A DNA stretch of 64,000 nt, from positions 62,001 to 126,000 of the forward strand of contig CAZIZN010000011.1 of NCBI GenBank assembly GCA_964543795.1, written 5' to 3'. Positions 34,366 to 45,201 of the stretch are shown in pieces. How positions within the stretch are numbered: the stretch's first letter is position 1; every line of letters begins with the position of its first letter. A program made the translations under genes and the position numbers. This stretch comes from JACKIC01 sp964543795. Lineage in GTDB: Bacteria; Planctomycetota; UBA1135; UBA2386. The notes beneath the pieces were generated by a model. The model worked only from the letters and a program-made list of their open reading frames with translations. It did no database searches and was not told the DNA's origin.

Positions 34366-35973
34366 TCACTTCCCGAGCAGGAGCGAGAGCAGATCGCGCG
34401 CGGCCGACGGCAAGCGGGTCGGGTCCAGGTAGTAGACGAGCACCACCGAGACGGCGAGGAACAGCATCGCCGCCGCGACCATCGACGCGCGGCGACGACC
34501 GCGCTGCACCTGCACGCGTTCGGCGTCGGTCTCGAGGTGGCTCATGCCGCCCAGCACCGGCACCGGCAGGCCGCGTTCGACCTCGTCGACGGTCTTGAAG
34601 GTGGCCTGCAGCACGTCGAGCAGGAGGATCAGGCCGATGGCGCAGCCGAGCCCCAGCACGCAGCCGATCAGCGCCACGACCAGCACGTTCGGTTCGGTCG
34701 GGTGCGGCGGCGGATTGGCCTTGCCGAGTTGCTTGATGGTCTGCTGGTTCTGCAGCCGGCCGACGATCTCGTCCTTGTCGCGCGCTCGGGCGCTCGCTTC
34801 GTCGCGCACCTTGCGCGCGTCCTCGATCCGCGCCAGCAGCTTGTCGTACTCGGCCTTGCCGACCTGCAGCCGGAGCAGCCGTTCGTCCTCCGCAGCCAGC
34901 AGCTGGTCGAGCGCCGCGATCTGGCCCTCGAGCACGGCGTTCTCGCTCTCGAGGCGCCGCACCGTCGCCTCGAGCTCCGCGTAGCGCGGATTCTCCTCGG
35001 TGAGGCCGTCGACGAGCGGACCGAAGCCGAGCGCCCCCAGCTCCTTCTCGAGTTCGACGATGCGCCGTTGGGCCATGCCGTGATCGGGGTGCAGCGGCCC
35101 CGTGTCGGCGACGATCTGTCGCCAGCGCAACAGCTCCGCGACGAGCCGCGCGGTCGTGGGATCCTCCTCGCCCGCGACGGGCCGCGCGCCCGGGCTCCGC
35201 GGTCGCCGCCGCTCGGTGACGAGGCGCTCGGCCTCGGCCTCGGCCAGCAGGCGGCGGCCGGCGGCGAGGGCGAGCGCCTTCTCCTCGCGCGTCTTGCGGC
35301 GCTGTCGCTGCTCGTCCTCGCGCGCGCGCTGCTGTTCGCGCATGAGGCCCGGGTCCGCGGTCGGATCGAGCGCGTATTCGCGTTCGAGGTACTGCCGCTC
35401 GCCGACCAGCTGGTCGTAGGCGAGCGCCGCACTCGCCGCCTTCTCGCGCGCCCACGAACGTTCGCTCTCGGCCTTCTGCCGCATCTCGCTGAGACGCTGC
35501 CGGCTCCAGGTGTCGCAGAGCGTGTTCAGGAAGTTCGCGGCGCGCAAGCCGTCGCGATCGAGGTAACGCACGTGGATCTGCGCGTAGCTGCGATCCTTGC
35601 TTTGCCCACCGTCGTCGACCGTGAGGCGCGACCGGATCTCCTTGATGTTCTCGTCGAGCTGGTGCTGGTCGGCGGCGAGCGACTCGGGCCAGCCGAGCGC
35701 CGCGATGGTCTCGCCGACCGCCAAGGGGATCGTCAGCTGCACGGTCTCGACGATCGTGCGGAACGGATCCTCCTGACCTCGGGGCGCCTCCGTGCCCGGC
35801 GGCAGTTCGTGCACGAGCAGCGTGCTGGCGACGTAGAAGCGCGGGATGAAGAACGCGACGAGTCCGCCGACCAGGAGCCCCAGCAGCGACGCCGGCACCA
35901 CCTGCCAGCGCCGCCGCTTGAGCAGGTCGACGTAGCGCTGCACGGAGACCTGTGGCAGATCGAGCTGCGTCAT
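34366..35973 (-). CDS. Wzz/GNVR-type polysaccharide chain-length determinant (no kinase domain)
   Basis: A 535-residue inner-membrane protein. The Wzz domain starts at VQRYVDLLKRRRWQVVPASL with helix one at about 28-48; a long coiled coil of roughly 300 residues (many Glu/Arg/Gln, for example AELEATVRRLESENAVLEGQ) spans the periplasm; helix two is near 430-450 and a further helix (AAAMLFLAVSVVLVYYL) lies close to the C-terminus. It corresponds to the exosortase-locus chain-length protein, and no tyrosine-kinase domain or separate kinase gene is seen nearby. It forms the channel with the Wza-like protein encoded upstream. Confidence 0.88.
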   Translation of the reverse strand: MTQLDLPQVSVQRYVDLLKRRRWQVVPASLLGLLVGGLVAFFIPRFYVASTLLVHELPPGTEAPRGQEDPFRTIVETVQLTIPLAVGETIAALGWPESLAADQHQLDENIKEIRSRLTVDDGGQSKDRSYAQIHVRYLDRDGLRAANFLNTLCDTWSRQRLSEMRQKAESERSWAREKAASAALAYDQLVGERQYLEREYALDPTADPGLMREQQRAREDEQRQRRKTREEKALALAAGRRLLAEAEAERLVTERRRPRSPGARPVAGEEDPTTARLVAELLRWRQIVADTGPLHPDHGMAQRRIVELEKELGALGFGPLVDGLTEENPRYAELEATVRRLESENAVLEGQIAALDQLLAAEDERLLRLQVGKAEYDKLLARIEDARKVRDEASARARDKDEIVGRLQNQQTIKQLGKANPPPHPTEPNVLVVALIGCVLGLGCAIGLILLLDVLQATFKTVDEVERGLPVPVLGGMSHLETDAERVQVQRGRRRASMVAAAMLFLAVSVVLVYYLDPTRLPSAARDLLSLLLGK

Positions 35974-36055
35974 CGGACCGCTCCCTCGCGTCGCGCCGGG
36001 GCGACGGCTTCGGGCTGCTGCATCGGTCGCGCGCGCATGGAGTCGGTCCGGATCC

Positions 36056-36898
36056 TCAGAAGCGGTAGTAGAAGTCCGACTCGCCGGTCAGGTAGTCGTA
36101 GGCCGAGCGGATGTCGGCCCAGCCCAGCATCGTGCGGACCGCCAGTCCGACCGGCTCGAGGATGCGCTCCAGCAGGCGCGCGATGAGCCCGAGGAACGTC
36201 GGCGGCACGTAGAGGATGTCGCGTTCGCGGATCTGCAGGTTCGCGGTCGTGTAGCCCGTGGTCATCATCTCGCGCACGTTGACGTCGACGACCATCGGGT
36301 TCTCGGCGTCGGGGCGGATCAGGCTGATCCGGCCGAGGTTCGCGAGGTCCGTCCAGCCGACGAGGAAGATCGCATCGAGCAGCGTCATGTCCGGCTCCAT
36401 CGGCACGCGGCCCTTGCCGCGGCGGACCTCGCCGATCGCGTAGAAGTGCTTGCGCGTGTTGACGATCCTCGCCTGCACGACGCCGATCTCCTTCTGGAAC
36501 ACGGACTGCAGCTGCTGCGTCACGTAGTCCCCGAGCTGGTTCTCGGTCATGCCCAGCACGTAGACGGGCCCGATGTAGGGCACGAAGATCGTGCCGTCGA
36601 TGCCGACGGGCTGCACGACGGTCAGTTCGGCGAGTCGTTCGGCGCCGGCGACCAGGGCCATGTTCGGACTCAACAGGAACTGCACCTGGTCGAGACCGCC
36701 GACGTAGTTCTCGCGCGTGGCCTCGCCTTGGGCGCGCGACCCGAAGCCCTTCTCGTGCAGCAGTTCGCGGATGCGCTTCTCTTCGAAGCTGCCGCAGCCG
36801 GCGAGCACGGCGACCCACAGCCAGCAGAGTGCGCCGAACCAGCGGCGAAGGGAGGGGCGGACGGGCGTCACGTTCGTTCTTGGCCTCGCAAAGTGCAT
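36056..36898 (-). CDS. Wza-type polysaccharide export lipoprotein
   Basis: First gene of the exopolysaccharide operon; 280 residues. A lipoprotein signal ends in WVAVLAGCGS (lipobox Cys near residue 35). The poly-export/SLBB region has LSPNMALVAG (a variant of the usual PGD motif), QPVGIDGTIFVPYIGPVYVLG, YVTQQLQ, HFYAIGEVRRGKGRVP, TLLDAIFLVG, DVNVREMM and QIRERDILYVPPT. The C-terminus lacks the long amphipathic helix of E. coli Wza but extends with a short helical segment. The ATG is 9 nt from a good -10 box, so the leader is very short. Confidence 0.9.
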   Translation of the reverse strand: MHFARPRTNVTPVRPSLRRWFGALCWLWVAVLAGCGSFEEKRIRELLHEKGFGSRAQGEATRENYVGGLDQVQFLLSPNMALVAGAERLAELTVVQPVGIDGTIFVPYIGPVYVLGMTENQLGDYVTQQLQSVFQKEIGVVQARIVNTRKHFYAIGEVRRGKGRVPMEPDMTLLDAIFLVGWTDLANLGRISLIRPDAENPMVVDVNVREMMTTGYTTANLQIRERDILYVPPTFLGLIARLLERILEPVGLAVRTMLGWADIRSAYDYLTGESDFYYRF

Positions 36899-36907
36899 CG
36901 CCGCCGC

Positions 36908-36935
36908 ATCGTAGGACGCCTCGGTGCGGTGGCAA
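36908..36935 (-). promoter_or_regulatory. Sigma-70-like promoter of the exopolysaccharide operon
   Basis: On the minus strand TTGCCA (36935-36930) and TACGAT (36913-36908) are separated by 16 nt; they match five and four consensus bases. The -10 box ends 9 nt before the wza ATG, so transcription should start within a few bases of the start codon. This is the best housekeeping promoter match in the window. Confidence 0.5.
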
Positions 36936-37079
36936 TGCAGCGCTCGCCGATCGCCCACATCATCGGCCGTTCGGTCGCTTCGACCTGAATCCCGGCCGGC
37001 CGGCCGCGGCACCTTTTTGACGCGCTTGGGACGGGCCTCCCCCTTCGGATCCGCCGGGGTTCCCCTACAAGGGCTCCCC

Positions 37080-39830
37080 ATGCGTGCCGTCCTGCCGATC
37101 CTCGCGAGCCTCGTGCTGGTGACCGGCGGTGTGCTGTGGCTGCGGAGCGGCGACGCGCCGCCCCCGCTGGCGCCCGACGCCGGCGCGGCGAGCCCGGACG
37201 ACGCGCCGGAGGCCGTCGACGCCGCCGGCGCCGCCCTGGCCGCCGTCGCCGAGGCCGAGCCGTCGGCGGCCGTCGATGCCGCCGTCGGCGACGGCGACGG
37301 CGACCTCGACATCGACCGCGAGGAGGTCGAGCCGGCGAGCGGGGCCCCCGGCCCGCGGGTCGTCGTCGTGCGCGGGGCCGCGAACGAACCGGTCCCCGGC
37401 GCGATCGTGTTCTTCGTCACCGAGTCGCAGGCGCGGGCCCGCCTCGCCGAGCCGCTGCCCCCTGCCTTCGAGTGGCCCGAGCGCACCGGCCAGCGCGCCG
37501 TCGCCGGACCGGACGGGGCCGTGACGCTGCCCCCGGTGCGCGAGGCGTGGTTCGTGACGGCGAACTTCGGCGAGGAGTTCGGCTTCCAGCGCCTGCCGCC
37601 GCGGCCGCGCACGTTCTCGCTGCGCCTCGAACGCGACGAGCGGCTCGTCGTGGCGGTGCAGCGCCCCGACGGCTCGCCGGCCCCCGGGGTACCGATCGCG
37701 CTCGTGCACCAGGCCGGCGACGCGAGCAACGTGTTCTCGCGCGTCGCGACGGGACCCGACGGCCGCGCGACCCTGCCGCACTTCCAGCTGCTGCGGCCAC
37801 CGGCGCCCGCCAGGGGCCGGACCGAGACGTTCACGGCGATGCTGCGCGTGCCCGCCGCGGCGCCGATCGAGACGACGTTCCCCGGGCGGCCGGCACCGCA
37901 CGAACCGGTACTGCTCCTGGCGCCGTGGCTCGGCCGGGTCGAACTGCTGCTCACCGACCAGCGCGGCACGCCCCTGCTGTCGGCGGCGCAGCTCTGGCTC
38001 GCGGCGGCGCCGACGGGCGCCGAAGGCCCGCAGGGCAGGCCGTCCGCGGTGCGCGGCGAGAGCACGCTGCGCGTGCAGAAGCCCACCGGCGAGGAGCCGG
38101 TGTCGTTCGAACCGGTGCCGGTCGCCACCGCGCTGCGCATCGGCGCACGACTGCCGTACGACTTCGGTCGCGCGGGACCGCGCATCGACGCGATGGGTCC
38201 GATGCGCGACGGCGAGACCGTGCGCGTCAACCTGCCGCTGCCGGCGGCCAAGTGCGTGCTGGCGGGCCGCCTGTCGCTCGAGGACGGCTCGCCGGTGGCT
38301 TCGCAGACGATCTCCCTCGCGGTCTGGCACCCGCAGCGCGTGCTCGGCGAGTTCACGGCCACGACGATCGCCGACGGCCGCTTCGACCTCGTCGGCGAGC
38401 CGCTCGGGCGCGTCGAGCACGACGCCCTCGAGATCCGCTGGACCACCCGGCAGGAGGACCGCGAGGTGGTCTACGGGGCGCGACTGCCGTGTCGGCCGCT
38501 CGCAGCGGGCGAGCGGCGCGAACTCGGCGAGGTCGTGCTGCGACCTCTGCCGCCACTCGCCAGCGGCATCGTCGTCGACGACCTCGGCGAGCCGGTCGCG
38601 GGCGCGGCCGTCGACGTGCAGGAGCTGCGCCGCAACCGCGAGGGCAAGGACGAATGGCCCAAGGTGGCCGGCCGCTCGACGCGCACCGCGCCGGACGGCA
38701 CGTTCGCGATCCACGGCGACCGCCCGCCCGGAGCGCTGCGGCTGTGGGCCGACACCGACCGGCACTTCGGCGCCGAACAGCCGATGCCCGCGCCGGCGGC
38801 CCCGTGCACCGTGCGCATCACCCGGCACGGCTTCGTCACCGGCCGCGCCCTGCTGCCGGACTGGACCGGCGACGGCATGTTCGAACTCCGGCTCGTGCCG
38901 AACCCGGGCCAGTTCGCCGAGGACCAGCTGCGCGCCAACACCCGCAGCCTCAAGCTCTCGCGGTCGCGCGGCGGCCGCTTCCACCTCGAGCCGCTGCGCG
39001 CGGGCCTCTACACCGCGAGCGTGCACGTGCGCAACCTCGCCGACCCGGCGCTGGTGCTGCCCGGAGTGCTCGTCGCGCCCGGCCCGAACCGCGAGCCACG
39101 GCTCGCGATGCTCGACCTGCGGCAGGCCCTGTTCCGCTACCGGCTGCGTGCGTTCGAGGTCGGCGGTCGCCCCTTGGCGATCGACACGCCGCTGGTCGCG
39201 CGCTTCCTGCGGGCCGACGGTTCGCGCGGCGAAGCCGGGTTCCGCTTCCGCAAGGGCAACGCCGAGGTGATCTCGCCGCAGCCGCTGCTCGAGTTCCTGG
39301 CTTTCGCACCCGGCTGTGCGCCCACCGTCGTGACGCTGCCGCCGGGCGACCACGACATCGTGCTGCAGAGCCAGATCCCCGCGCGCATCACGCTACCCGG
39401 CGTGCGGGCGCTGTGCGGCGACGGCCGGCGCGTGCGTGTGTCGACGATCCTCACCGGTGCCACCGGGTTCCCGGAGTCGCTGGCGGGCGAGGACCAGCGG
39501 TCGGGCGAACGCTTCGCCTTCCCGCGCTGGGACCTCGGCAAGAGCAGCGGCGCCTGGCTCGGCGAGGGCGACACGGTCGAAGTGCCGTTGGTGCTCGGCG
39601 GCGAGTACGAGATCGTGCTGCGCGTGCACGCGACGGCCAGCGAGCGCTCGGCACAGGTTTCGGTGCCGCTCGGCACCTTCCGCCTGCGCGTCGACGGACA
39701 GGGCGAAGTCGTGGTCACGCTCGACACTCGGGCCGTCCGCGAAGCCCTGCGGCAGGTCGACGAGCGGCAGCGTCAGGCGAACGAGCGGGCAGCACAGCGC
39801 GCCGCCCAGAATCCGGGCCGCGGCCGGTGA
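37080..39830 (+). CDS. Large exported protein with carboxypeptidase-regulatory-like repeats
   Basis: A 916-residue protein with an N-terminal membrane anchor or signal segment (VLPILASLVLVTGGVLWL), an acidic Ala/Asp/Glu-rich spacer to about residue 95, then repeated beta-sandwich units of the carboxypeptidase regulatory type, for example VVVVRGAANEPVPGAIVFF, VVAVQRPDGSPAPGVPIALV and GIVVDDLGEPVAGAAVDVQ, alternating with DG.A.LP or DGTFAI strands. No catalytic motif is seen. The tail is Gln/Arg-rich. It is divergent from the exopolysaccharide operon and may be a cell-surface adhesion or scaffold protein; function unknown. A similar but shorter protein lies 12 kb downstream. Confidence 0.72.
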   Translation: MRAVLPILASLVLVTGGVLWLRSGDAPPPLAPDAGAASPDDAPEAVDAAGAALAAVAEAEPSAAVDAAVGDGDGDLDIDREEVEPASGAPGPRVVVVRGAANEPVPGAIVFFVTESQARARLAEPLPPAFEWPERTGQRAVAGPDGAVTLPPVREAWFVTANFGEEFGFQRLPPRPRTFSLRLERDERLVVAVQRPDGSPAPGVPIALVHQAGDASNVFSRVATGPDGRATLPHFQLLRPPAPARGRTETFTAMLRVPAAAPIETTFPGRPAPHEPVLLLAPWLGRVELLLTDQRGTPLLSAAQLWLAAAPTGAEGPQGRPSAVRGESTLRVQKPTGEEPVSFEPVPVATALRIGARLPYDFGRAGPRIDAMGPMRDGETVRVNLPLPAAKCVLAGRLSLEDGSPVASQTISLAVWHPQRVLGEFTATTIADGRFDLVGEPLGRVEHDALEIRWTTRQEDREVVYGARLPCRPLAAGERRELGEVVLRPLPPLASGIVVDDLGEPVAGAAVDVQELRRNREGKDEWPKVAGRSTRTAPDGTFAIHGDRPPGALRLWADTDRHFGAEQPMPAPAAPCTVRITRHGFVTGRALLPDWTGDGMFELRLVPNPGQFAEDQLRANTRSLKLSRSRGGRFHLEPLRAGLYTASVHVRNLADPALVLPGVLVAPGPNREPRLAMLDLRQALFRYRLRAFEVGGRPLAIDTPLVARFLRADGSRGEAGFRFRKGNAEVISPQPLLEFLAFAPGCAPTVVTLPPGDHDIVLQSQIPARITLPGVRALCGDGRRVRVSTILTGATGFPESLAGEDQRSGERFAFPRWDLGKSSGAWLGEGDTVEVPLVLGGEYEIVLRVHATASERSAQVSVPLGTFRLRVDGQGEVVVTLDTRAVREALRQVDERQRQANERAAQRAAQNPGRGR

Positions 39831-39837
39831 CGGCGCG

Positions 39838-42516
<2,679 letters not shown>

Positions 42517-42659
42517 CCGCGCATCCTTGCGTACCGGCCCCGGTTCGTCCAACACGCATTCCGCGCGGCGCGGCGGGCGCGGGCGTCGGTGCGCGCGACG
42601 GCGAGTCCTTGGGCGGATCGGCGAGAATCGTGGTGGAACGAACCTGGTTCGGTACGCAG

Positions 42660-43604
42660 CTATTTCGCGCGGCGCGGGGGTGGGACGTGTTCGTCGAACT
42701 CGCGCGGCACGCGCGAGCGGCACACGATGGGGTCGCCGGTGCGCGGGTGTACGAAGCGGAGTTCGGCGGCGTGCAGCAGCAAGCGCCGGCCGAGGTCCCG
42801 CGGCGAGCCGTAGCGGCGGTCGCCGACGATCGGGTGGCCGAGGTGTGCCAGGTGGGCGCGGATCTGGTGGGTGCGGCCCGTGTGCAAGCGCAGCCGCAGC
42901 AGGGCCACGTCCGGCCCCTGCCGTTCGACGACGTAGTCCGTGCGCGCGGGCTGGCCCTGTGGGTCGACGACGGATTTCGGCTGCCGGCTGCCCGCATCCT
43001 CCCGCACCCGCAGCGCCAGTTCGATGGTGCCCTCGGCAGGCTCGGGCACGCCGTGCACGACGGCGCGGTAGAGCTTCTCCACGGTGCCGTCGCGGAACGC
43101 TGCCGCGAGACCGCGGGCGCCGAGCGGCGAGAGCCCGATCGCCAAGAGCCCCGAGGTGCCGGCGTCGAGGCGGTGCGCGGGTGCCGGCCGGAACGTCGCG
43201 CTGCCGGCGCCGAACGGCTGCGCACCGAGCCAGGCGAGCAGGTCGTGGCCGGCGCGGCCGCTGCCGGGTTGCGCAGCGAGGCCCGCCGGCTTGTCGACGA
43301 CCAGCACGTCGTCGTCGCGGTGCACGATGCGCGGCGCGAGCTCGCCCGTCCACGCCGGGGCCGGGACGCGCGCCGGCGCCGCCGACGGATCCGCGGTGGG
43401 CAGATCCGCGGCCGGCAGGCGCAGCTGCAGCACCATGCCCGCGGCGAGTCGCAGCGACCCCTCGACCTTCCTGCCGTCGACGCGGATCGCGCCGCTGCGC
43501 AGATGGCGGAAGATCGCCGACAGCGGCAGATCGCGCAGCAGCTTGCGCAGGAAGCGATCGAGCCGCTGCCCGGCTTCGACCTCACCGAGCGGGATCTCGT
43601 GCAT
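42660..43604 (-). CDS. RluC/RluD-type pseudouridine synthase
   Basis: A 314-residue RNA modification enzyme. An S4-like RNA-binding domain occupies residues about 13-60 (LDRFLRKLLRDLPLSAIFR, GAIRVDGRKV). The RluA-family catalytic domain has IVHRDDDVLVVDKPAGL, AHRLDAGTSGLLAIG with catalytic Asp near 145, KLYRAVVHG, TGRTHQIRAHLAHLGHPIVGD and LLLHAAELRFVHP. It isomerises specific uridines in 23S rRNA or tRNA; which site cannot be told from sequence alone. The C-terminal tail (VPPPRRAK) is basic. Confidence 0.93.
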   Translation of the reverse strand: MHEIPLGEVEAGQRLDRFLRKLLRDLPLSAIFRHLRSGAIRVDGRKVEGSLRLAAGMVLQLRLPAADLPTADPSAAPARVPAPAWTGELAPRIVHRDDDVLVVDKPAGLAAQPGSGRAGHDLLAWLGAQPFGAGSATFRPAPAHRLDAGTSGLLAIGLSPLGARGLAAAFRDGTVEKLYRAVVHGVPEPAEGTIELALRVREDAGSRQPKSVVDPQGQPARTDYVVERQGPDVALLRLRLHTGRTHQIRAHLAHLGHPIVGDRRYGSPRDLGRRLLLHAAELRFVHPRTGDPIVCRSRVPREFDEHVPPPRRAK

Positions 43605-43695
43605 GGCCTTCGCGACGGATGCTACCGGCCTGGCCTCGCGGCACCGCCGGAGAACCCACCTGCCCCGGGGACCGAGCCGCCCGAGCGGCGCGGGG

Positions 43696-44805
43696 TCAGG
43701 GCGCCCCCCACCGCACGGCGAGCACCGGCGGCAGGCACGCGTCGAGTTCGCGCCACGCCTCGCCGCCGTCGCGGCTGATCCACACGCGACCGGACGTCGA
43801 CCCCATCGCCAGCGTGCTGCCGTCGGCGGCAACGTCGAGCGCATGGCGGTAGACGAGGTCGTAGGCGTCGCGCTGCGGCAGTCCCTTGCCGAGCACCGCG
43901 AAGGACCGGCCGCCGTCCTGCGTGCGCAGCACGACGACGCGGCCGTCCACCGGCACGCGGCACTCGTCCTTCTCCGCGGGCACGAACCAGGCGGTGTCGG
44001 GGTCGGCCGGATGCGCGGCGCAGGCGAAACCGAACCGGCTCGGCGCCCTGGCCTTGATCTCCCGCCACGGCTTGCCGGGCCGCTGCGTGCGGAAGATGCC
44101 GTTGTGGTGCTGGCACCAGATCCGATCGGGCGCCGCCTCGCACTGCGCGAGACGGTGCGGATCCTGGATGTCCGGGTCGAACGCCCGCGTGCGCGGCATG
44201 AAGTCCGCGCGCATGCCGTGGGCCACGTTCGTCCAGCGTCGGCCGCCGTCCGTCGTGCGCCACACGCCGCCGCACGAGATGCCCACCGTGACGACCTCCG
44301 GATCGCGCGGATCGACGCAGACGCTGTGCAGACCCGGCGTGTCGTAGCCGCCGCCGAACCACTTCTTGCGCGCCTTCACGTTCCACAGCCCGTCGACGAA
44401 CTGCCAGTTCGCCCCGCCGTCGGCCGAGTGGAACAGGCCGCCCGGCACGGTGCCGCACCAGATTCCCTGCGGCGAACGCGGATCGGCTTCGAGGCACCAG
44501 ACGAGCCGCAGCGAACGCGGCCACGGCCGGCCGCCGCCCTCCTTCTCGACCTTCCCCTTCGGCAGCTGCGGGTAGACGGGCGCGGGCAGTTCGCGCCACA
44601 CGCGACCCGACCGCCGATGCACCTTCGCACCGAAGTGCCCGTGGTCGAGCCCGGCGTAGACGGTGCCGTCGCGCGGATCGGGCAACACCGCCGACACGGC
44701 CACGCCGCGGAAGGCCGGCGCATCGACCACGAAGCCGCGCCCGCGCGCGGTCGCGGTGAACAGACCCTTGCGGGTGGCGATCCAGAGAGTCTTCGGTTTC
44801 GTCAT
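43696..44805 (-). CDS. BNR/sialidase-fold beta-propeller protein
   Basis: A 369-residue predicted six- or seven-bladed propeller of the WD40/YVTN/BNR glycosyl-hydrolase-like group. Bladed Asp-box repeats are visible: RKGLFTATARG, GGLFHSADGGANWQF, GGVWRTTDGGRRWTNV, GIFRTQRPGKPWREI, VVLRTQDGGRSFAVL and RVWISRDGGEAWREL. There is no signal peptide and no sialidase FRIP motif or catalytic arrangement is obvious, so hydrolase activity is uncertain. It is 57 nt downstream of a MoaD/ThiS-like gene on the same strand, a pairing that recurs in other bacteria. Confidence 0.85.
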   Translation of the reverse strand: MTKPKTLWIATRKGLFTATARGRGFVVDAPAFRGVAVSAVLPDPRDGTVYAGLDHGHFGAKVHRRSGRVWRELPAPVYPQLPKGKVEKEGGGRPWPRSLRLVWCLEADPRSPQGIWCGTVPGGLFHSADGGANWQFVDGLWNVKARKKWFGGGYDTPGLHSVCVDPRDPEVVTVGISCGGVWRTTDGGRRWTNVAHGMRADFMPRTRAFDPDIQDPHRLAQCEAAPDRIWCQHHNGIFRTQRPGKPWREIKARAPSRFGFACAAHPADPDTAWFVPAEKDECRVPVDGRVVVLRTQDGGRSFAVLGKGLPQRDAYDLVYRHALDVAADGSTLAMGSTSGRVWISRDGGEAWRELDACLPPVLAVRWGAP

Positions 44806-44862
44806 GGTCTTGCTCGATTGCCGCGCTCGCTCGCGGCGGTCGGTGGCGACGCGGTGTGGAGG

Positions 44863-45132
44863 TCACCCGCCGGACAGCGCCTGCAGCACGTCGATGCGCG
44901 AAGCGGGGCCGACCCGGGTGCGCAACCCCGTGCGATCGCGCACGACGACCCCGTCGACGAACACCGTGACGTGCTGGCGCAGGGCGCCGCCGTCGTCGAG
45001 CAGGTAACCGCGCACGGCCGGGTGGATCGCGAACGCCGCCTCGAGCGCTTCGCGCACGGTGGCCCCGGGCACGTCGACGGGCGGGCAGGCGACGTGGCGC
45101 TGCAGCACCTGCGGGAACGTCACGAGTGGCAT
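44863..45132 (-). CDS. MoaD/ThiS-like small sulfur-carrier protein
   Basis: An 89-residue beta-grasp protein ending in LSGG. The C-terminal Gly-Gly is the site that is adenylated and thiocarboxylated in MoaD and ThiS. VREALEAAFAIHPAVRGYL and TVFVDGVVVRDRTGL are the usual helix and strand segments, and ASRIDVLQALSGG is the terminal strand and tail. Neither moaE nor thiG nor an E1-like activator is adjacent; the partner gene is the propeller protein downstream. It could supply sulfur to a modified cofactor or act as a ubiquitin-like modifier; no direct evidence. Confidence 0.85.
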   Translation of the reverse strand: MPLVTFPQVLQRHVACPPVDVPGATVREALEAAFAIHPAVRGYLLDDGGALRQHVTVFVDGVVVRDRTGLRTRVGPASRIDVLQALSGG

Positions 45133-45201
45133 CGCCGCAGTGTGGCGACCGGCGTCGTGCCGCTCAAGTGACGAGGGTGCCCGGCGCGACGCTCCCTTTC
45201 G

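Noticed and set aside
37008..37023. Sigma-54-like GGCAC...TTTTTGACGC before the 916-residue protein
   Set aside because: The spacing between GG and GC is 12 rather than 10 bases, so the -24/-12 geometry is wrong.
42639..42651. CGAACC-t-GGTTCG inverted repeat between the glucosidase and pseudouridine synthase genes
   Set aside because: Only 6 bp per arm and located near the 3' end of the pseudouridine synthase gene, more than 100 nt from the glucosidase start; likely chance.
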